From: Natrinema versiforme
GTDB lineage: Archaea; Halobacteriota; Halobacteria; Halobacteriales; Natrialbaceae
Direction of reading: 5' to 3'
DNA: 64,000 nt
NCBI RefSeq assembly: GCF_005576615.1
Contig: NZ_CP040332.1
Span: forward strand, 349,866-413,865
This document shows, one piece after another, positions 8,092 to 17,406 of the stretch. The position numbers and the translations under genes were made by a program. Within the stretch, counting starts at the first letter, position 1. Each line of letters starts with the position of its first letter. Below the pieces are notes generated by a model. It searched no databases. It saw only the letters and a program-made list of their open reading frames with translations, and was not told where the DNA came from.

Positions 8092-8994
8092 ATGGACGCC
8101 ACTCGCGACGCGGTTCTGGACTGTCTCGGGTCGTTCCCCGACCGCCCCGATCCGGCCGTCGAGACCGTCTCGGTCTCGTCCGCCGACGGGTTCGAGCGCC
8201 GCCTCCTCGAGTACGAGGTCGAACCGGGGGACCGAATCCGGCCTATCTGCTCGTTCCCGACGGTATCGACGGTGAGCGCCCTGGGTGCTCGCCGTTCACC
8301 CTCACGCGGGCGAGTTCGCCGTTGGGAAGTCGGATCCCGCCGGCCTGAGCGACACGAAAGCATACCATTACGGCGTCGAACTCTGCGAGCGCGGACACGT
8401 CGTCTGCTGTCCGGATCTGCTCTGTTTCGAGGACCGACGCCCGTCCGAACGCGAACGGACGGCCGGGACGACCCCCTCGGGGGCTGACTACGAGAAGTTC
8501 GTCGCGATGGAGCGCCTGTTGCGAGGCTCTTCTCCAAGCGAAGTATCTCTCGGACCTCGCCGCACGCTCGACGTTCTCGCGGGCCACGAACTGGTCGACC
8601 CGGACGCTATGGGGGTCCTCGGTCACTCGTTGGGCGGGCAAGAGGCCGCGTGGCTGTCGTGGTTCGACGACCGGATCGCCGCTGCGGTCGTCTCCAGCGG
8701 CACGGCACAACTCGCCGCCGTCCAGCGCGAGCGAATCACCCACAACTTCGCGCTGTACGTCCCCGGCCTGTTGACCGTCGCGATATGGTGGACGTACTGG
8801 CGGACGTCGCCCCGACGCCGCTGCTGGTGACCCACGGCACCGAGGACCGAATCTTCCCGCCCGACTCCGTCCACACCCTCGCCGATACCGTTTCCGAGGC
8901 CCACGACGCCGGCGCTTCGGAGCGGTTCGAGACGCTCTTTTTCGACGGCGGCCACGAGTTCCCCGCCGACGTTCGCTCGAGCGCCTACGACTAG
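8092..8994 (+). pseudogene. Alpha/beta hydrolase (dienelactone hydrolase-like), broken by three frameshifts
   Basis: The reading frame must be changed three times to recover one hydrolase: frame 1 from the ATG at 8092, frame 3 from about 8240, frame 2 from about 8285, and frame 1 again from about 8785 to the stop at 8994. Recovered landmarks are the nucleophile elbow GHSLGG (catalytic Ser), THGTEDRIFP (catalytic Asp) and GGHEFP (catalytic His), in the right order and spacing. Each shift equals the loss of one base in a short C or G run (ATCCGG, CTGGGTG, GTCGCG). It is therefore either a pseudogene or an intact gene with homopolymer under-calls. A TATA box sits about 26 nt upstream. It would hydrolyse an ester or lactone; substrate unknown. 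Confidence 0.75.
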
Positions 8995-9068
8995 TTGGAC
9001 CGCTGGCTCGATCCGTAATTCGGACGCCGGATGTGGTCACTGGAGTCCCGAGCCGCGACCGGTACGTC

Positions 9069-10751
9069 TCACGCCGTCTCGGCGTCGTCTGCCGTCTCGT
9101 CTCGGAGTTCCGTCCGGCGGATCTTCCCGGTGACTGTCTTCGGGAGATCCTCCCGGAACTCGATTTCGCGGGGGTACTCGTGTGCCGACAGTTCTTCTCG
9201 AACGTGGGTCTTGATCTCCTCTGCGAGGCCTTCGGAGACCGTCGTCCCCTCGCTGGGAACGACGTAGGCCTTCACGATGTTGCCCCGCTCTCGATGGGGC
9301 TTCGGTACGACGGCCGCCTCGGCGACGGCCTCGTGTTCGCCCAGCGAACTCTCGACCTCGAAGGGGCCGATCCGGTACCCCGACGAGAGGATGACATCGT
9401 CGGCGCGCCCCTCGAACCAGAAGTACCCGTCCTCGTCCCTGTGTGCGAGGTCGCCCGAGAGGTACCACTTACCGTCCGGTCCATCGACGAAGCAGTCCGC
9501 GGTCTTGTCGGACTTCTCCCAGTATTCCGCGAAGAAACAGGGGTAGTCCCCGCGCTGGGCGATTTCGCCGGTTTCACCGGGCTCGAGCACCTCTCCCGTT
9601 TCGGGGTCGACGACGGCGGCTTCGATCCCGGGCAGCGGCTTGCCCATCGATCCCGGCCGGACCGCCATCGTCGGGTAGTTATTGATGATCATGTTCCCCG
9701 TCTCCGTCTGGCCGTAGGTGTCGTGGATCGTGACGCCGAGGGTCTCCTCGCCCCACTCGACGACGCCCGCCGAGAGCGGTTCGCCGATCGACAGCGCGTG
9801 GCGGAGATCGAGCGAGACCCCCTCGAGGACCGATTCGTGCTCGCGGAGCATGCGGTAGGCCGTCGGGACCGAGAACAGGACCGTGACGGGATAGGTATCG
9901 AGGAGTTCGGCCCACGCCTCGGTCTCGAACTCGCCCTCGTAGGTGAACAGTGCGGTCCCCCAGAACCACGCACCGAGGGTGTTGATCGGACCGGTCAGCC
10001 AGCCGAGGTCCGCGGTCGACCAGTAGCAATCGCCTTCCCGTAGATCGACCGCGTACTTCTGCGTAGCAGCGACACCGGCGACCCACCGGTGTCTGTGTAG
10101 GACTCCCTTCGCCAGTCCGGTCGTCCCGCTGGTGTAGTACAGCAATGCGTCGTCCTCGCCGCCGGTGTCGGCCGGCTCATACTCGCGACTCGCGTTCGCC
10201 ATTTCGCTCCGGTAGCTCGCATCGCCGCGACGGATCCCCGTCCCGTCGTCGCTGACGACGATCACGTGTTCGACGGACGGGGCATCCTCGAGCGCGTCCG
10301 CGACCGTCTCGCGGTTCGCAGCGGTGGTGACGATCGCCTTCGCGTCGCAGTCGTCTAGCCGGTAGGCGATCCCGTCGGGACCGAACCGCTCGTTGATACC
10401 GCCGAAGACGGCACCTCGCTTGAGCGTCCCGACCAGCGCCACGTAGTGTTCGGGGATTCGTGGCATGTACGAGAACACGCGGTCGCCCCGTTCGATGCCG
10501 AGCCCCTCGAGGACGTTCGCGAACCGGTCGGTTCGGTCGGCGAGTTCCCAGAAGGTCATCGTCGTCAGCTCCCCGTCCGTGCCGACCTGATACAGCGCGA
10601 CTTTCTCCTTGTTCTCGGCGTGGCGGTCGCACACCTCGTGTGCGATATTCAACGACGAGGGAGCGTCCCAGTCCGCCGCGTTGTAGATCTCGTCCCACGA
10701 GAACGCCTCGCGAGTGTCCTCGTAATCGGCCATATTGTGACTCTGTGGCAT
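9069..10751 (-). CDS. Acyl-CoA / acetyl-CoA synthetase (AMP-forming)
   Basis: Protein of 560 residues of the ANL superfamily. The P-loop-like A3 motif is YYTSGTTGLAKGV near residue 210. The adenylate-binding motif is YGQTETGNM, and the hinge region YLSGDLAHRDEDGYFWFEGR is followed by the C-terminal lysine motif PKTVTGKIRR near residue 540. It activates a carboxylic acid with ATP and CoA by way of an acyl-adenylate. The acid could be acetate, propionate or a medium-chain acid; the sequence is nearer to the medium-chain/MACS-like group than to canonical Acs. The AT-rich element AATTAT about 28 nt upstream of the ATG at 10751 supports this start and a leaderless mRNA. It stands alone, converging on the hydrolase pseudogene. 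Confidence 0.88.
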   Translation of the reverse strand: MPQSHNMADYEDTREAFSWDEIYNAADWDAPSSLNIAHEVCDRHAENKEKVALYQVGTDGELTTMTFWELADRTDRFANVLEGLGIERGDRVFSYMPRIPEHYVALVGTLKRGAVFGGINERFGPDGIAYRLDDCDAKAIVTTAANRETVADALEDAPSVEHVIVVSDDGTGIRRGDASYRSEMANASREYEPADTGGEDDALLYYTSGTTGLAKGVLHRHRWVAGVAATQKYAVDLREGDCYWSTADLGWLTGPINTLGAWFWGTALFTYEGEFETEAWAELLDTYPVTVLFSVPTAYRMLREHESVLEGVSLDLRHALSIGEPLSAGVVEWGEETLGVTIHDTYGQTETGNMIINNYPTMAVRPGSMGKPLPGIEAAVVDPETGEVLEPGETGEIAQRGDYPCFFAEYWEKSDKTADCFVDGPDGKWYLSGDLAHRDEDGYFWFEGRADDVILSSGYRIGPFEVESSLGEHEAVAEAAVVPKPHRERGNIVKAYVVPSEGTTVSEGLAEEIKTHVREELSAHEYPREIEFREDLPKTVTGKIRRTELRDETADDAETA

Positions 10752-11047
10752 ACACTACGGGTGGCTTCGTTCTCGGCAATAATTGCACCGGATGGTTGCA
10801 CACTCGCTTCTGCGGAGAAAAACTCGCGGAGTGGCGACCCCGCTTCGAAAGCCCGGTTTCCGCGGGTGAGGGCAGTCTCGAGAACACTGGCTACAACTGA
10901 AAATAGGTCACTGCTCGCGGTCGCCGTTTGTCCGTCGACTCGAATTCCCGACTGATCGCTTCGAAGGCACGTCCCGTCTCGTCGCTTGGCTCTCGATTGG
11001 CAAGAGCGATCGGCTGTCTCGCCCGCCTGTCGCGAATACCGTGCCAG

Positions 11048-11374
11048 CTACGACCCCGTTTCGACGAGGTCCGCTTCCCCATACGTCTCGTCGACGGTCG
11101 TCACACGGACCGTCGCCTCGATCGCCGCGATGTCCGCCTCGAGGAAGAGGACGAACCCGCTTTCTGTCTTGCAGACGAGCGTGCCGTCGGCTTTCTCGTC
11201 GACGATATCTACGGTCACCTCGTCACCCGGTTCGGGCTTTCCACCCAAGGATTCCCCGCATCGCCAACAGTCGGGATCGTACTCCGTGGCCCCTTCAGGA
11301 GCGTTGTTTGCCCCGCAGCGACGCGTATCGCATTTGATGAACGAGTCGTGTTTTCTCGGCTGGTAGCGTCCCAC
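11048..11374 (-). CDS. Small zinc-ribbon / TRAM-like protein
   Basis: About 108 residues if the GTG at 11374 is used; an ATG at 11440 in the same frame would add 22 residues without recognisable content. A four-cysteine ribbon (KCDTRRCG and DCWRCGESLGG) is followed by a beta-rich segment, PGDEVTVDIVDEKADGTLV, ending ETYGEADLV. The second part resembles the TRAM/OB-type nucleic-acid-binding domain common in small haloarchaeal proteins. A role in RNA or DNA binding is inferred. No operon partner. Confidence 0.6.
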   Translation of the reverse strand: MGRYQPRKHDSFIKCDTRRCGANNAPEGATEYDPDCWRCGESLGGKPEPGDEVTVDIVDEKADGTLVCKTESGFVLFLEADIAAIEATVRVTTVDETYGEADLVETGS

Positions 11375-12042
11375 AGTACTTCGTCTGTACCGTCTCCTAA
11401 AAGCATGCCGCTCGTTCAACGACGCCGGATTTGGTCTCATTCGAACGAAGTCGGTCTCGAACCTTGCCCATCAGTATCTGACAAGCCTGAGATTGAGGTG
11501 AGCGACGATGTCGGCGATCAGCTTACGGTGGTATCTCTCAAGAAGGCGAGGGCCTGTCTCGGAGCGGATCGGTGCTGGAGAGACAACCGTATCCGTCCCC
11601 CGCCGTTGGCACGTCGGACGTAGTGATAATTAATGCTACTGGCTCTGTACTGAGGTAACACGATGCTACCGACTCGAATTTCTCTCCTATAGACCGTGAT
11701 GTGTCCCGTTTCGTTCCCGTGCGACTACTGAATTGGGAGCCGCTGTTGCTCGAATCGACTCTCTGTCCGCAAACGAGGGCACAGTTTCCCAGCGCCGCCG
11801 GCCTCTCCTCGATGGGTGACGAAACTCGTTGCCCCGAGCGCAGCTATTCTTCAGAACGAGACCGATACGACGCACGAGAGCGACTCTCGAGCAGTTTCGA
11901 TATAACAGTAGTTGACTGCATGACTCGATCTTCTGAGACTCATTCAACCAGTCATATTCGAGCCGTATACTAGTTTAGTCCATGATATCTTCCGTTCACT
12001 TGTTCTCGGAATCCTTATCCGTCGATAGACAGAAATTCCGAT
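11375..12042. other. Intergenic region with no recognised gene
   Basis: Short overlapping open frames on both strands show no family motif and no consistent codon pattern. The only regulatory signal noted is the TATA-like CCTTATCC near 12014-12021 that serves the padR start at 12043. Confidence 0.4.
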
Positions 12043-12336
12043 ATGTACGATCTCACTGGCTTCCAGCGAGACTTGCTATACACGATCGCCGGACAGGACG
12101 AACCGCACGGACTCGCGATCAAGGAGGAACTCGAGGAGTACTACGAAAAGGAGATCCACCACGGACGACTCTACCCCAACCTCGACACCCTCGTCGATAA
12201 AGGGCTCGTCGAGAAAGGCGAACTCGACCAGCGAACGAATTACTACACGGTCACGGCCCGCGGGCGACGGGAACTCGAGGCTCGTCGCGAGTGGGAAGAC
12301 AGCTACGTCGGCGAGTTACTCGCCGACTCCGAGTAA
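12043..12336 (+). CDS. PadR-family transcriptional regulator
   Basis: A 97-residue single-domain winged-helix protein. The N-terminal helices (GFQRDLLYTIAGQDEPHGL), the recognition part (YEKEIHHGRLYPNLDTLVDKGLV) and the wing (NYYTVTARGRREL) match the PadR signature, in which a GxLYP-type motif is diagnostic. Such proteins are homodimeric repressors that often sense small aromatic or xenobiotic ligands in archaea. A TATA box about 25 nt upstream supports a leaderless start. Both flanks are long non-coding regions, so no target gene can be assigned by context. Confidence 0.85.
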   Translation: MYDLTGFQRDLLYTIAGQDEPHGLAIKEELEEYYEKEIHHGRLYPNLDTLVDKGLVEKGELDQRTNYYTVTARGRRELEARREWEDSYVGELLADSE

Positions 12337-13260
12337 GAGAGGGCGTTGTTCGTCCCGGGGTGGGACACTGTCGGGTCTCTCGGACGCCGATCTGCAGTGG
12401 TCAGCATCGAATCGGGACCGCTGATCGCGTCTTTTCTACGGTCTCCTCGAGGGACCTCGCGGCCGACTCGATCCGTAGCTCCTTCGCAGCTGGTCGCAGC
12501 TCCGGACCGGTGCATTATTTCGACCAGTTGCGGTGTTCCGACTGCAGTCTGCCCTGACTAACTACCAGATTGAAATACTATTGTAATATTTGAGTGTTGG
12601 TGGATCAAGCGGCCTTCGTGATCGGCCATGACTGCTTCTTCGAAGCCGATCGACAACTCGAGACTGACCGTTGTTCGATTGTGTTGCGATCGATAACTCG
12701 GGGATCCTTCCAGTGGAGAGCGCTACCGCTCGTCCGTCGCTGTCGATATTGGAACGAATGAAATGTGGGTGTATAGCGGCTATAAAACTTCGATTGTGGT
12801 GCTTACTCGAGAAACCAATCAGAAATTCCATAACCAATGCGATGCCGATGCCAGCCGTTTCTCGTCGATTCGATACTGCAGTTCAGTCGCTTCCGCCGTC
12901 GCTACCGGCATTGATTTCGAGATGAAAACTCCGGATACCGACGATCACTGTAACGGTTCATATCCAAATAGTATCCTATAACTACCAGTTTTATTACCTC
13001 TATAGAATCACTCGTCTTTCGATCATCGATACGGAGATCCAGCGTGATGCCTAGCCGCATTCGTCAACCGGTCCGTCGGTCCGTTCGATCTCTCTATCTG
13101 TCTCTCGTTCTGTATGACAACCGATAGCTCGTCTACGGATGAGCGTCCGCGATGGTCTTACTGCTCCCAGCGGTCGATGCCACGACCGAATCCGACCCCC
13201 TCATCGGATTTCGACGACCGAAAACGGACGGCTCGGCGATCGTTAGCGATCTGTTGTGAG
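12337..13260. other. Long intergenic region, no supported gene
   Basis: About 0.9 kb of lower GC than the neighbours. Short frames on either strand lack recognisable domains. It separates padR from the decayed arabinofuranosidase and probably represents eroded sequence. No repeat or RNA gene was recognised. Confidence 0.4.
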
Positions 13261-13817
13261 CTACTTAATCGAGATGCCGGCTACCGTTGAGGAGGGGAGA
13301 TCGGCTATCAGCGACCCGCTGTCGGCCGTCACGTCGAGGTTGTCGGCGGCGTCCGTCGCCGCGGTGTCGGCGTCGACTTCCGTTTCGGGGGCTTGATCCT
13401 CGAACAGTATCTCCGCGTCGACGGCATCGGGCTCGAGTGCCATTCCCTCGAGGGACACTTCGACCGTATGCGTCTCGCGACAGTCGAGGTTCGTAACGGT
13501 GACGTAGGCCTCGTCACCGGCGGTCGATGCGGACGCTCCGACGAGGGGCCGCTCCTGATCGTCCTCGAGATCGCGCACCGGCGTCTCGACGGACGTCTGG
13601 ACGGCCTCGTTCCCCTTGTGCGGCGCGTACAGGTCGAAGACGCGGTAGGTCGGACGCGCCCAGGCCTCGTCCGCGTCGGTCTCGATGAGACACTGCAGGA
13701 CGTTGACCGTCTGTGCGATGTTCGACATCGTCAAGATGTCGCTGTAGTGGTTGAAGATATCGAGGACGGCCGCCGCGGAGAGTGCGTCGAGGACGGTCCC
13801 CGGCTGCTCGAGTCCGT
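13261..13817 (-). pseudogene. Alpha-L-arabinofuranosidase (GH51) C-terminal remnant
   Basis: The minus-strand frame encodes NGLEQPGTVLDALSAAAVLD, then SNIAQTVNVLQCLIET and PTYRVFDLYAPHKGN. These match the end of the catalytic barrel and the beginning of the C-terminal beta domain of GH51 enzymes. The frame reads on to GISIK and a TAG stop. Upstream of about 13817 the similarity stops abruptly: the N-terminal two thirds, with the catalytic Glu pair, is missing. The fragment would not be active on arabinan. An ATG at 13734 exists, but it lies inside the domain. Confidence 0.7.
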
Positions 13818-13991
13818 TGTCGGCGTTCCGTCTTCTCCATCTCCGTCGGTTGCCGCTCGAGTTTCCGGCGGCAAACGGCGGAGATTGAATGCTATTTTTA
13901 CTCTCATATGGATGTAATGGGGGGCCGATAGCTGAATCGCGGGCAATTCATAATAGTAACAGAGAGTCGGTACCCGAGAATGGCAAGGAAT

Positions 13992-14783
13992 TCAAGAATG
14001 AGCGAGATTCAGTTCGATTTCGTTTGTCACACTTCGCAGTGTCTCGACCACTTGTGACGTTTTTCCGGTATCGTTCATACGATGAGTCGGTCCGGAAACG
14101 GTACATGCTCCGATGACGTTCTCCGAGACGGACATCACCGGGACGGAAACGGCGAATAGCTTCTTCGTACTCTCCGACCGATTCGTCGCGTATCCTCGCT
14201 CTCGGATTTCTGCTAGTTCGTCGTTGAGCGTCTCTGTATCGGTGATCGTGTTTTCCGTCGCCGCTGGCAGCCCGTGGCGCTGTACGATCTCGTCGACGCG
14301 AGCGTCGGGCATGAACGCGAGCATGGCCTTCCCCGACGCGACCTGATGGATCGGGAGCTGCGCGCCGACCCTCGTTCGGAGCGACACGCCCTGATGCCCG
14401 ACTTCCTTGAAGACGATGACCGATTTCCCGTTCGACTCGACCATGTATTGGGCGACCTCCTCCGTTTTGTCGGCGATTTCGGCGATCTTCGGCTTGATGA
14501 TGTGCTGGCCCTCGAGTTGCTCCCGAACCAGCCCGCCGAGATCGAGATAGCCGAGTCCAAGACGGAACTCGTCGTCGTTCCGCTCGACGAACCCCTGCGC
14601 TTTGAGCGTGTTGAGGTGCTTGTACACGTTCGCTTTCGAATGCCCGGTCAATTGGGCCAGTTCGCTAACTTTCGCCGTCCGTTCTCGTTTGAGTGCCTCG
14701 ACGATCGAAAGCGACGTATCGACCGCTTTGATCGTGTTCCTGCCGTCTCGATCGCCGGTTCGGCCCGGATCGTCCGTTCCCAT
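13992..14783 (-). CDS. IclR-family transcriptional regulator
   Basis: Protein of 263 residues. Residues 20-80 (VDTSLSIVEALKRERTAKVSELAQ, then SKANVYKHLNTLKAQGFVER) form the winged helix. The rest is the GAF-like IclR effector domain, with the typical ASGKAMLAFMP and ERGYATNRSES blocks. The TATA element ATAAATAG about 27 nt upstream of the ATG indicates a leaderless transcript. It is divergent from the CoA-transferase at 15038, so it most likely controls the CoA-transferase / CitE / CitMHS group in response to an organic acid. Confidence 0.88.
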   Translation of the reverse strand: MGTDDPGRTGDRDGRNTIKAVDTSLSIVEALKRERTAKVSELAQLTGHSKANVYKHLNTLKAQGFVERNDDEFRLGLGYLDLGGLVREQLEGQHIIKPKIAEIADKTEEVAQYMVESNGKSVIVFKEVGHQGVSLRTRVGAQLPIHQVASGKAMLAFMPDARVDEIVQRHGLPAATENTITDTETLNDELAEIRERGYATNRSESTKKLFAVSVPVMSVSENVIGACTVSGPTHRMNDTGKTSQVVETLRSVTNEIELNLAHS

Positions 14784-15037
14784 ATCGTCCCGGACTTCCG
14801 TCGCCGACTATTTATGAGTTACTCCCAGTTGATCGATTCGATATATAATTCACAGCGTGAAACGTGGCCGGTCGTCGGAGCGACGATACCGAACGAGCGT
14901 GCTGGGATCGGCTACGGAGTCGCCGTTCCCTCGGCGGAAGCCGGACGATATCGTTCGAATCCATCGATTCGCACAAACGTTTATTACCGTCCCTGTTCCA
15001 CGTTCAGGCGGCCTGACTACTGGAGGATACGAAACGC

Positions 15038-16240
15038 ATGCTCGATACTATCACCGTCTTAGACGTGACGCAAGTCGTCTCGGGATCGTTCGCGTCGATG
15101 ACGCTCGCTGACATGGGTGCCGACGTCGTGAAGATCGAACGACCGACGGGAGGAGACGTGGGCCGTCACAACCCGCCCTACGTCGGCGATTTCAGCTCCT
15201 ACTTCGCATCCGTCAATCGGAACAAACGATCCGTCTCCCTGAACCTCAAGAGCGACGAGGGCGCGGCGCTCTTTCTCGAGTTGGCCGAGGAAGCGGACGT
15301 GGTCGTCGAAAACTTTCGGCCGGGGGCGATGGAGCGGTTCGGAATCGACTACGAGACAGTCGCCGAGCGGAATCCGGAAATCGTCTACTGCTCGATCAGC
15401 GGCTTCGGGCAGGACGGTCCCTACGCCGAGTACCCCGCGCTCGACATCATCGCACAGGCGATGTCGGGGAACATGAGCATCACGGGACCGCCGGATTCGA
15501 AACCGTATCGCTCGGGCATCCCGATCGCCGACATCGCCGGTTCGATGTACGCGGTACAGGGCGTTCTCGGCGCGCTCTTCCGGCGCGAACGGACCGGTGA
15601 GGGACAGTACATCGATATCTCGATGTTAGATTGTATGCTCTCCTGGCTGACCGTTCGAGCCGGCTACACATTCGCGACAGATGAACCGTATCCGCGGATG
15701 GGAAACAAACTGGACGAATTCGTCCCCTACGGCGTCTTCGAGACGGCGGACTCGCATCTCGCGATCGTCGTCGTGCAGGATCACCACTGGGAGAAATTGT
15801 GCGCCGCTATCAATCGCCCCGGACTCGCAACGGACAACCGCTTCCAGACGACCGAACAGCGGCGTGCGAACCGGGACGAACTCGAGTCGATTCTGGAAGA
15901 CGAACTAACCGCACGGTCGACGACGGAGTGGTTCGACGTGATGGCTGATCACGGCGTTCCGAGCGGTCCGATCTACGATACGAAGGAGGTCTGGGACGAC
16001 GAGCACGTGAAACACCGAGAACTGCGCTCCGAGATACGGATGGGCGACGAGGAACTGTCGGTGATCGACCATCCCGTGAAGTACGACGACGACACGACGG
16101 GGATCACTCGAGGCGTTCCTCGCGTCGGCGAAGACACGTACGAGACGCTCGAGCGGATGGGATACACCGAGGCGGAAGTCGCGGCGTTGATCGAGCGCGG
16201 CGTCGTCGGGTCACCGGAGACGGCTCACCCCGACCGATAG
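15038..16240 (+). CDS. Class III CoA-transferase (CaiB/BaiF family)
   Basis: Protein of 400 residues. The N-terminal block VLDVTQVVSGSFASMTLADMGADVVKIERP and the middle block RNKRSVSLNLKSDEGAALF are family hallmarks. The catalytic aspartate is expected in IDISMLDCML near residue 195. Class III enzymes move CoA between a donor such as succinyl-CoA and a carboxylate acceptor. GGAGG at 15020-15024 is a possible Shine-Dalgarno site, and a TATA-like TTTATTA lies near 14981, so this transcript has a short leader, unlike most genes here. The convergent neighbour is a CitE-like lyase, followed by a CitMHS transporter. Activation then cleavage of a C5 dicarboxylate, such as an itaconate/citramalate-type acid, is a plausible joint role. 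Confidence 0.88.
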   Translation: MLDTITVLDVTQVVSGSFASMTLADMGADVVKIERPTGGDVGRHNPPYVGDFSSYFASVNRNKRSVSLNLKSDEGAALFLELAEEADVVVENFRPGAMERFGIDYETVAERNPEIVYCSISGFGQDGPYAEYPALDIIAQAMSGNMSITGPPDSKPYRSGIPIADIAGSMYAVQGVLGALFRRERTGEGQYIDISMLDCMLSWLTVRAGYTFATDEPYPRMGNKLDEFVPYGVFETADSHLAIVVVQDHHWEKLCAAINRPGLATDNRFQTTEQRRANRDELESILEDELTARSTTEWFDVMADHGVPSGPIYDTKEVWDDEHVKHRELRSEIRMGDEELSVIDHPVKYDDDTTGITRGVPRVGEDTYETLERMGYTEAEVAALIERGVVGSPETAHPDR

Positions 16241-16307
16241 GGTCGAACCGGTCCTTCGGTCGTGATGATTTCTACTGGTTGTGCTGCTCGCGATCCGGCA
16301 TCGTTGC

Positions 16308-17261
16308 TCAGTCCGACGCGTACTCGAGGTCGTTTAGTCGCTCCGCGACATCGTCGTCCAGTTCGTCCCGAAACGCGACCGCACGCCGGAGGTGCTCCCG
16401 GGCCGTTTCGAGGTTCGCCGTATCGATCATCTCGCCGCGGTAACGGATCGCGCTCTCGCCGAGATCGATCGCGTCCTGCAACGCTGCGTAGAGGTCGATC
16501 CAGTACTCGACTGTCTCGTTGTCGGGCGTGAACTGATCGTTCGCGTACTGGACGTGCGACGGGTGAACGACGACGTATCCCTCGTATCCCATTTCGCGAG
16601 CGAATTCGATGTCCTCGACTAGCCCGTCGTGATCGTCAATATCGACGTACGGACCGGCGAGCGGGTAATCGATACCCGCGGCTCTCGCGTCGAGCAGCGC
16701 CTTCTGCCGCATGTGTACTGTCTCGAGGCCTTGTCGACCCGGCCCCGTCCAGTCGAACCGGAGTGCACGGTTCGTATCCGTTCCCTTCGTGGCCCCGCAC
16801 ATGATGGACGTGACGCGGTCGGACGCGAGACAGATCTCGTAGCACTGTTTCATCGCTCGTGCCGTTTCGATCGTCACGAGGAGTTCCGTGCTCCCGATAT
16901 CCAGCCCCTCGCGCCGCTCGATATGCGTGAGGACGGCCTCGAGTTCCTCGATATCCGCGGCGGTCGCGACCTTCGGGACGACGAGCCCGTTCGGCTCTCG
17001 GGGGACGATCGCCTCGAGATCTCGGGTGACACTGTCGGCCGACGCGTTCGGATGTCCGTTGATACGGACGAAGACGCGTTGGCCGTCGTCTCGAAGCGTC
17101 GGGACTGCGTCCGAGACGTCGTCTCTGGCCGCGCCCGTTTCGGCCGGCGGGACGGCATCCTCGAGGTCGATGATAACGAGATCGGCTCCGTTAGTCGCTG
17201 CATCGTCGATCCACTCCGGACGATTACCGGGTATGAACAGCGCTGAGCGGGTCGGTTTCAT
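16308..17261 (-). CDS. HpcH/HpaI aldolase / CitE-like acyl-CoA lyase
   Basis: Protein of 317 residues of the citrate lyase beta / malyl-CoA lyase family. Motifs include RSALFIPGN at the N-terminus, DLVIIDLEDAVPPAE with the metal-ligand Asp/Glu, VRINGHPN, and LLVTIETARAM carrying the conserved Glu. Stand-alone CitE-like proteins cleave malyl-, beta-methylmalyl- or citramalyl-CoA to acetyl-CoA plus a 2-oxo acid. No CitD or CitF is nearby, so this is not a citrate lyase complex. Convergent with the CoA-transferase that could make its CoA thioester and divergent from the CitMHS transporter. Confidence 0.85.
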   Translation of the reverse strand: MKPTRSALFIPGNRPEWIDDAATNGADLVIIDLEDAVPPAETGAARDDVSDAVPTLRDDGQRVFVRINGHPNASADSVTRDLEAIVPREPNGLVVPKVATAADIEELEAVLTHIERREGLDIGSTELLVTIETARAMKQCYEICLASDRVTSIMCGATKGTDTNRALRFDWTGPGRQGLETVHMRQKALLDARAAGIDYPLAGPYVDIDDHDGLVEDIEFAREMGYEGYVVVHPSHVQYANDQFTPDNETVEYWIDLYAALQDAIDLGESAIRYRGEMIDTANLETAREHLRRAVAFRDELDDDVAERLNDLEYASD

Positions 17262-17406
17262 ACGCTCCGAACTATCTATTCGTTAGCCCATATGTACTTC
17301 GGTGGGGACGATATCGGCGGGAGATTCCCGTCTCGGGGCGTCGCTATCCTCAGTGAGTGAATGACTACCAAAATAATTATGAGGGTAGATGGGATAGTCC
17401 CACAGG

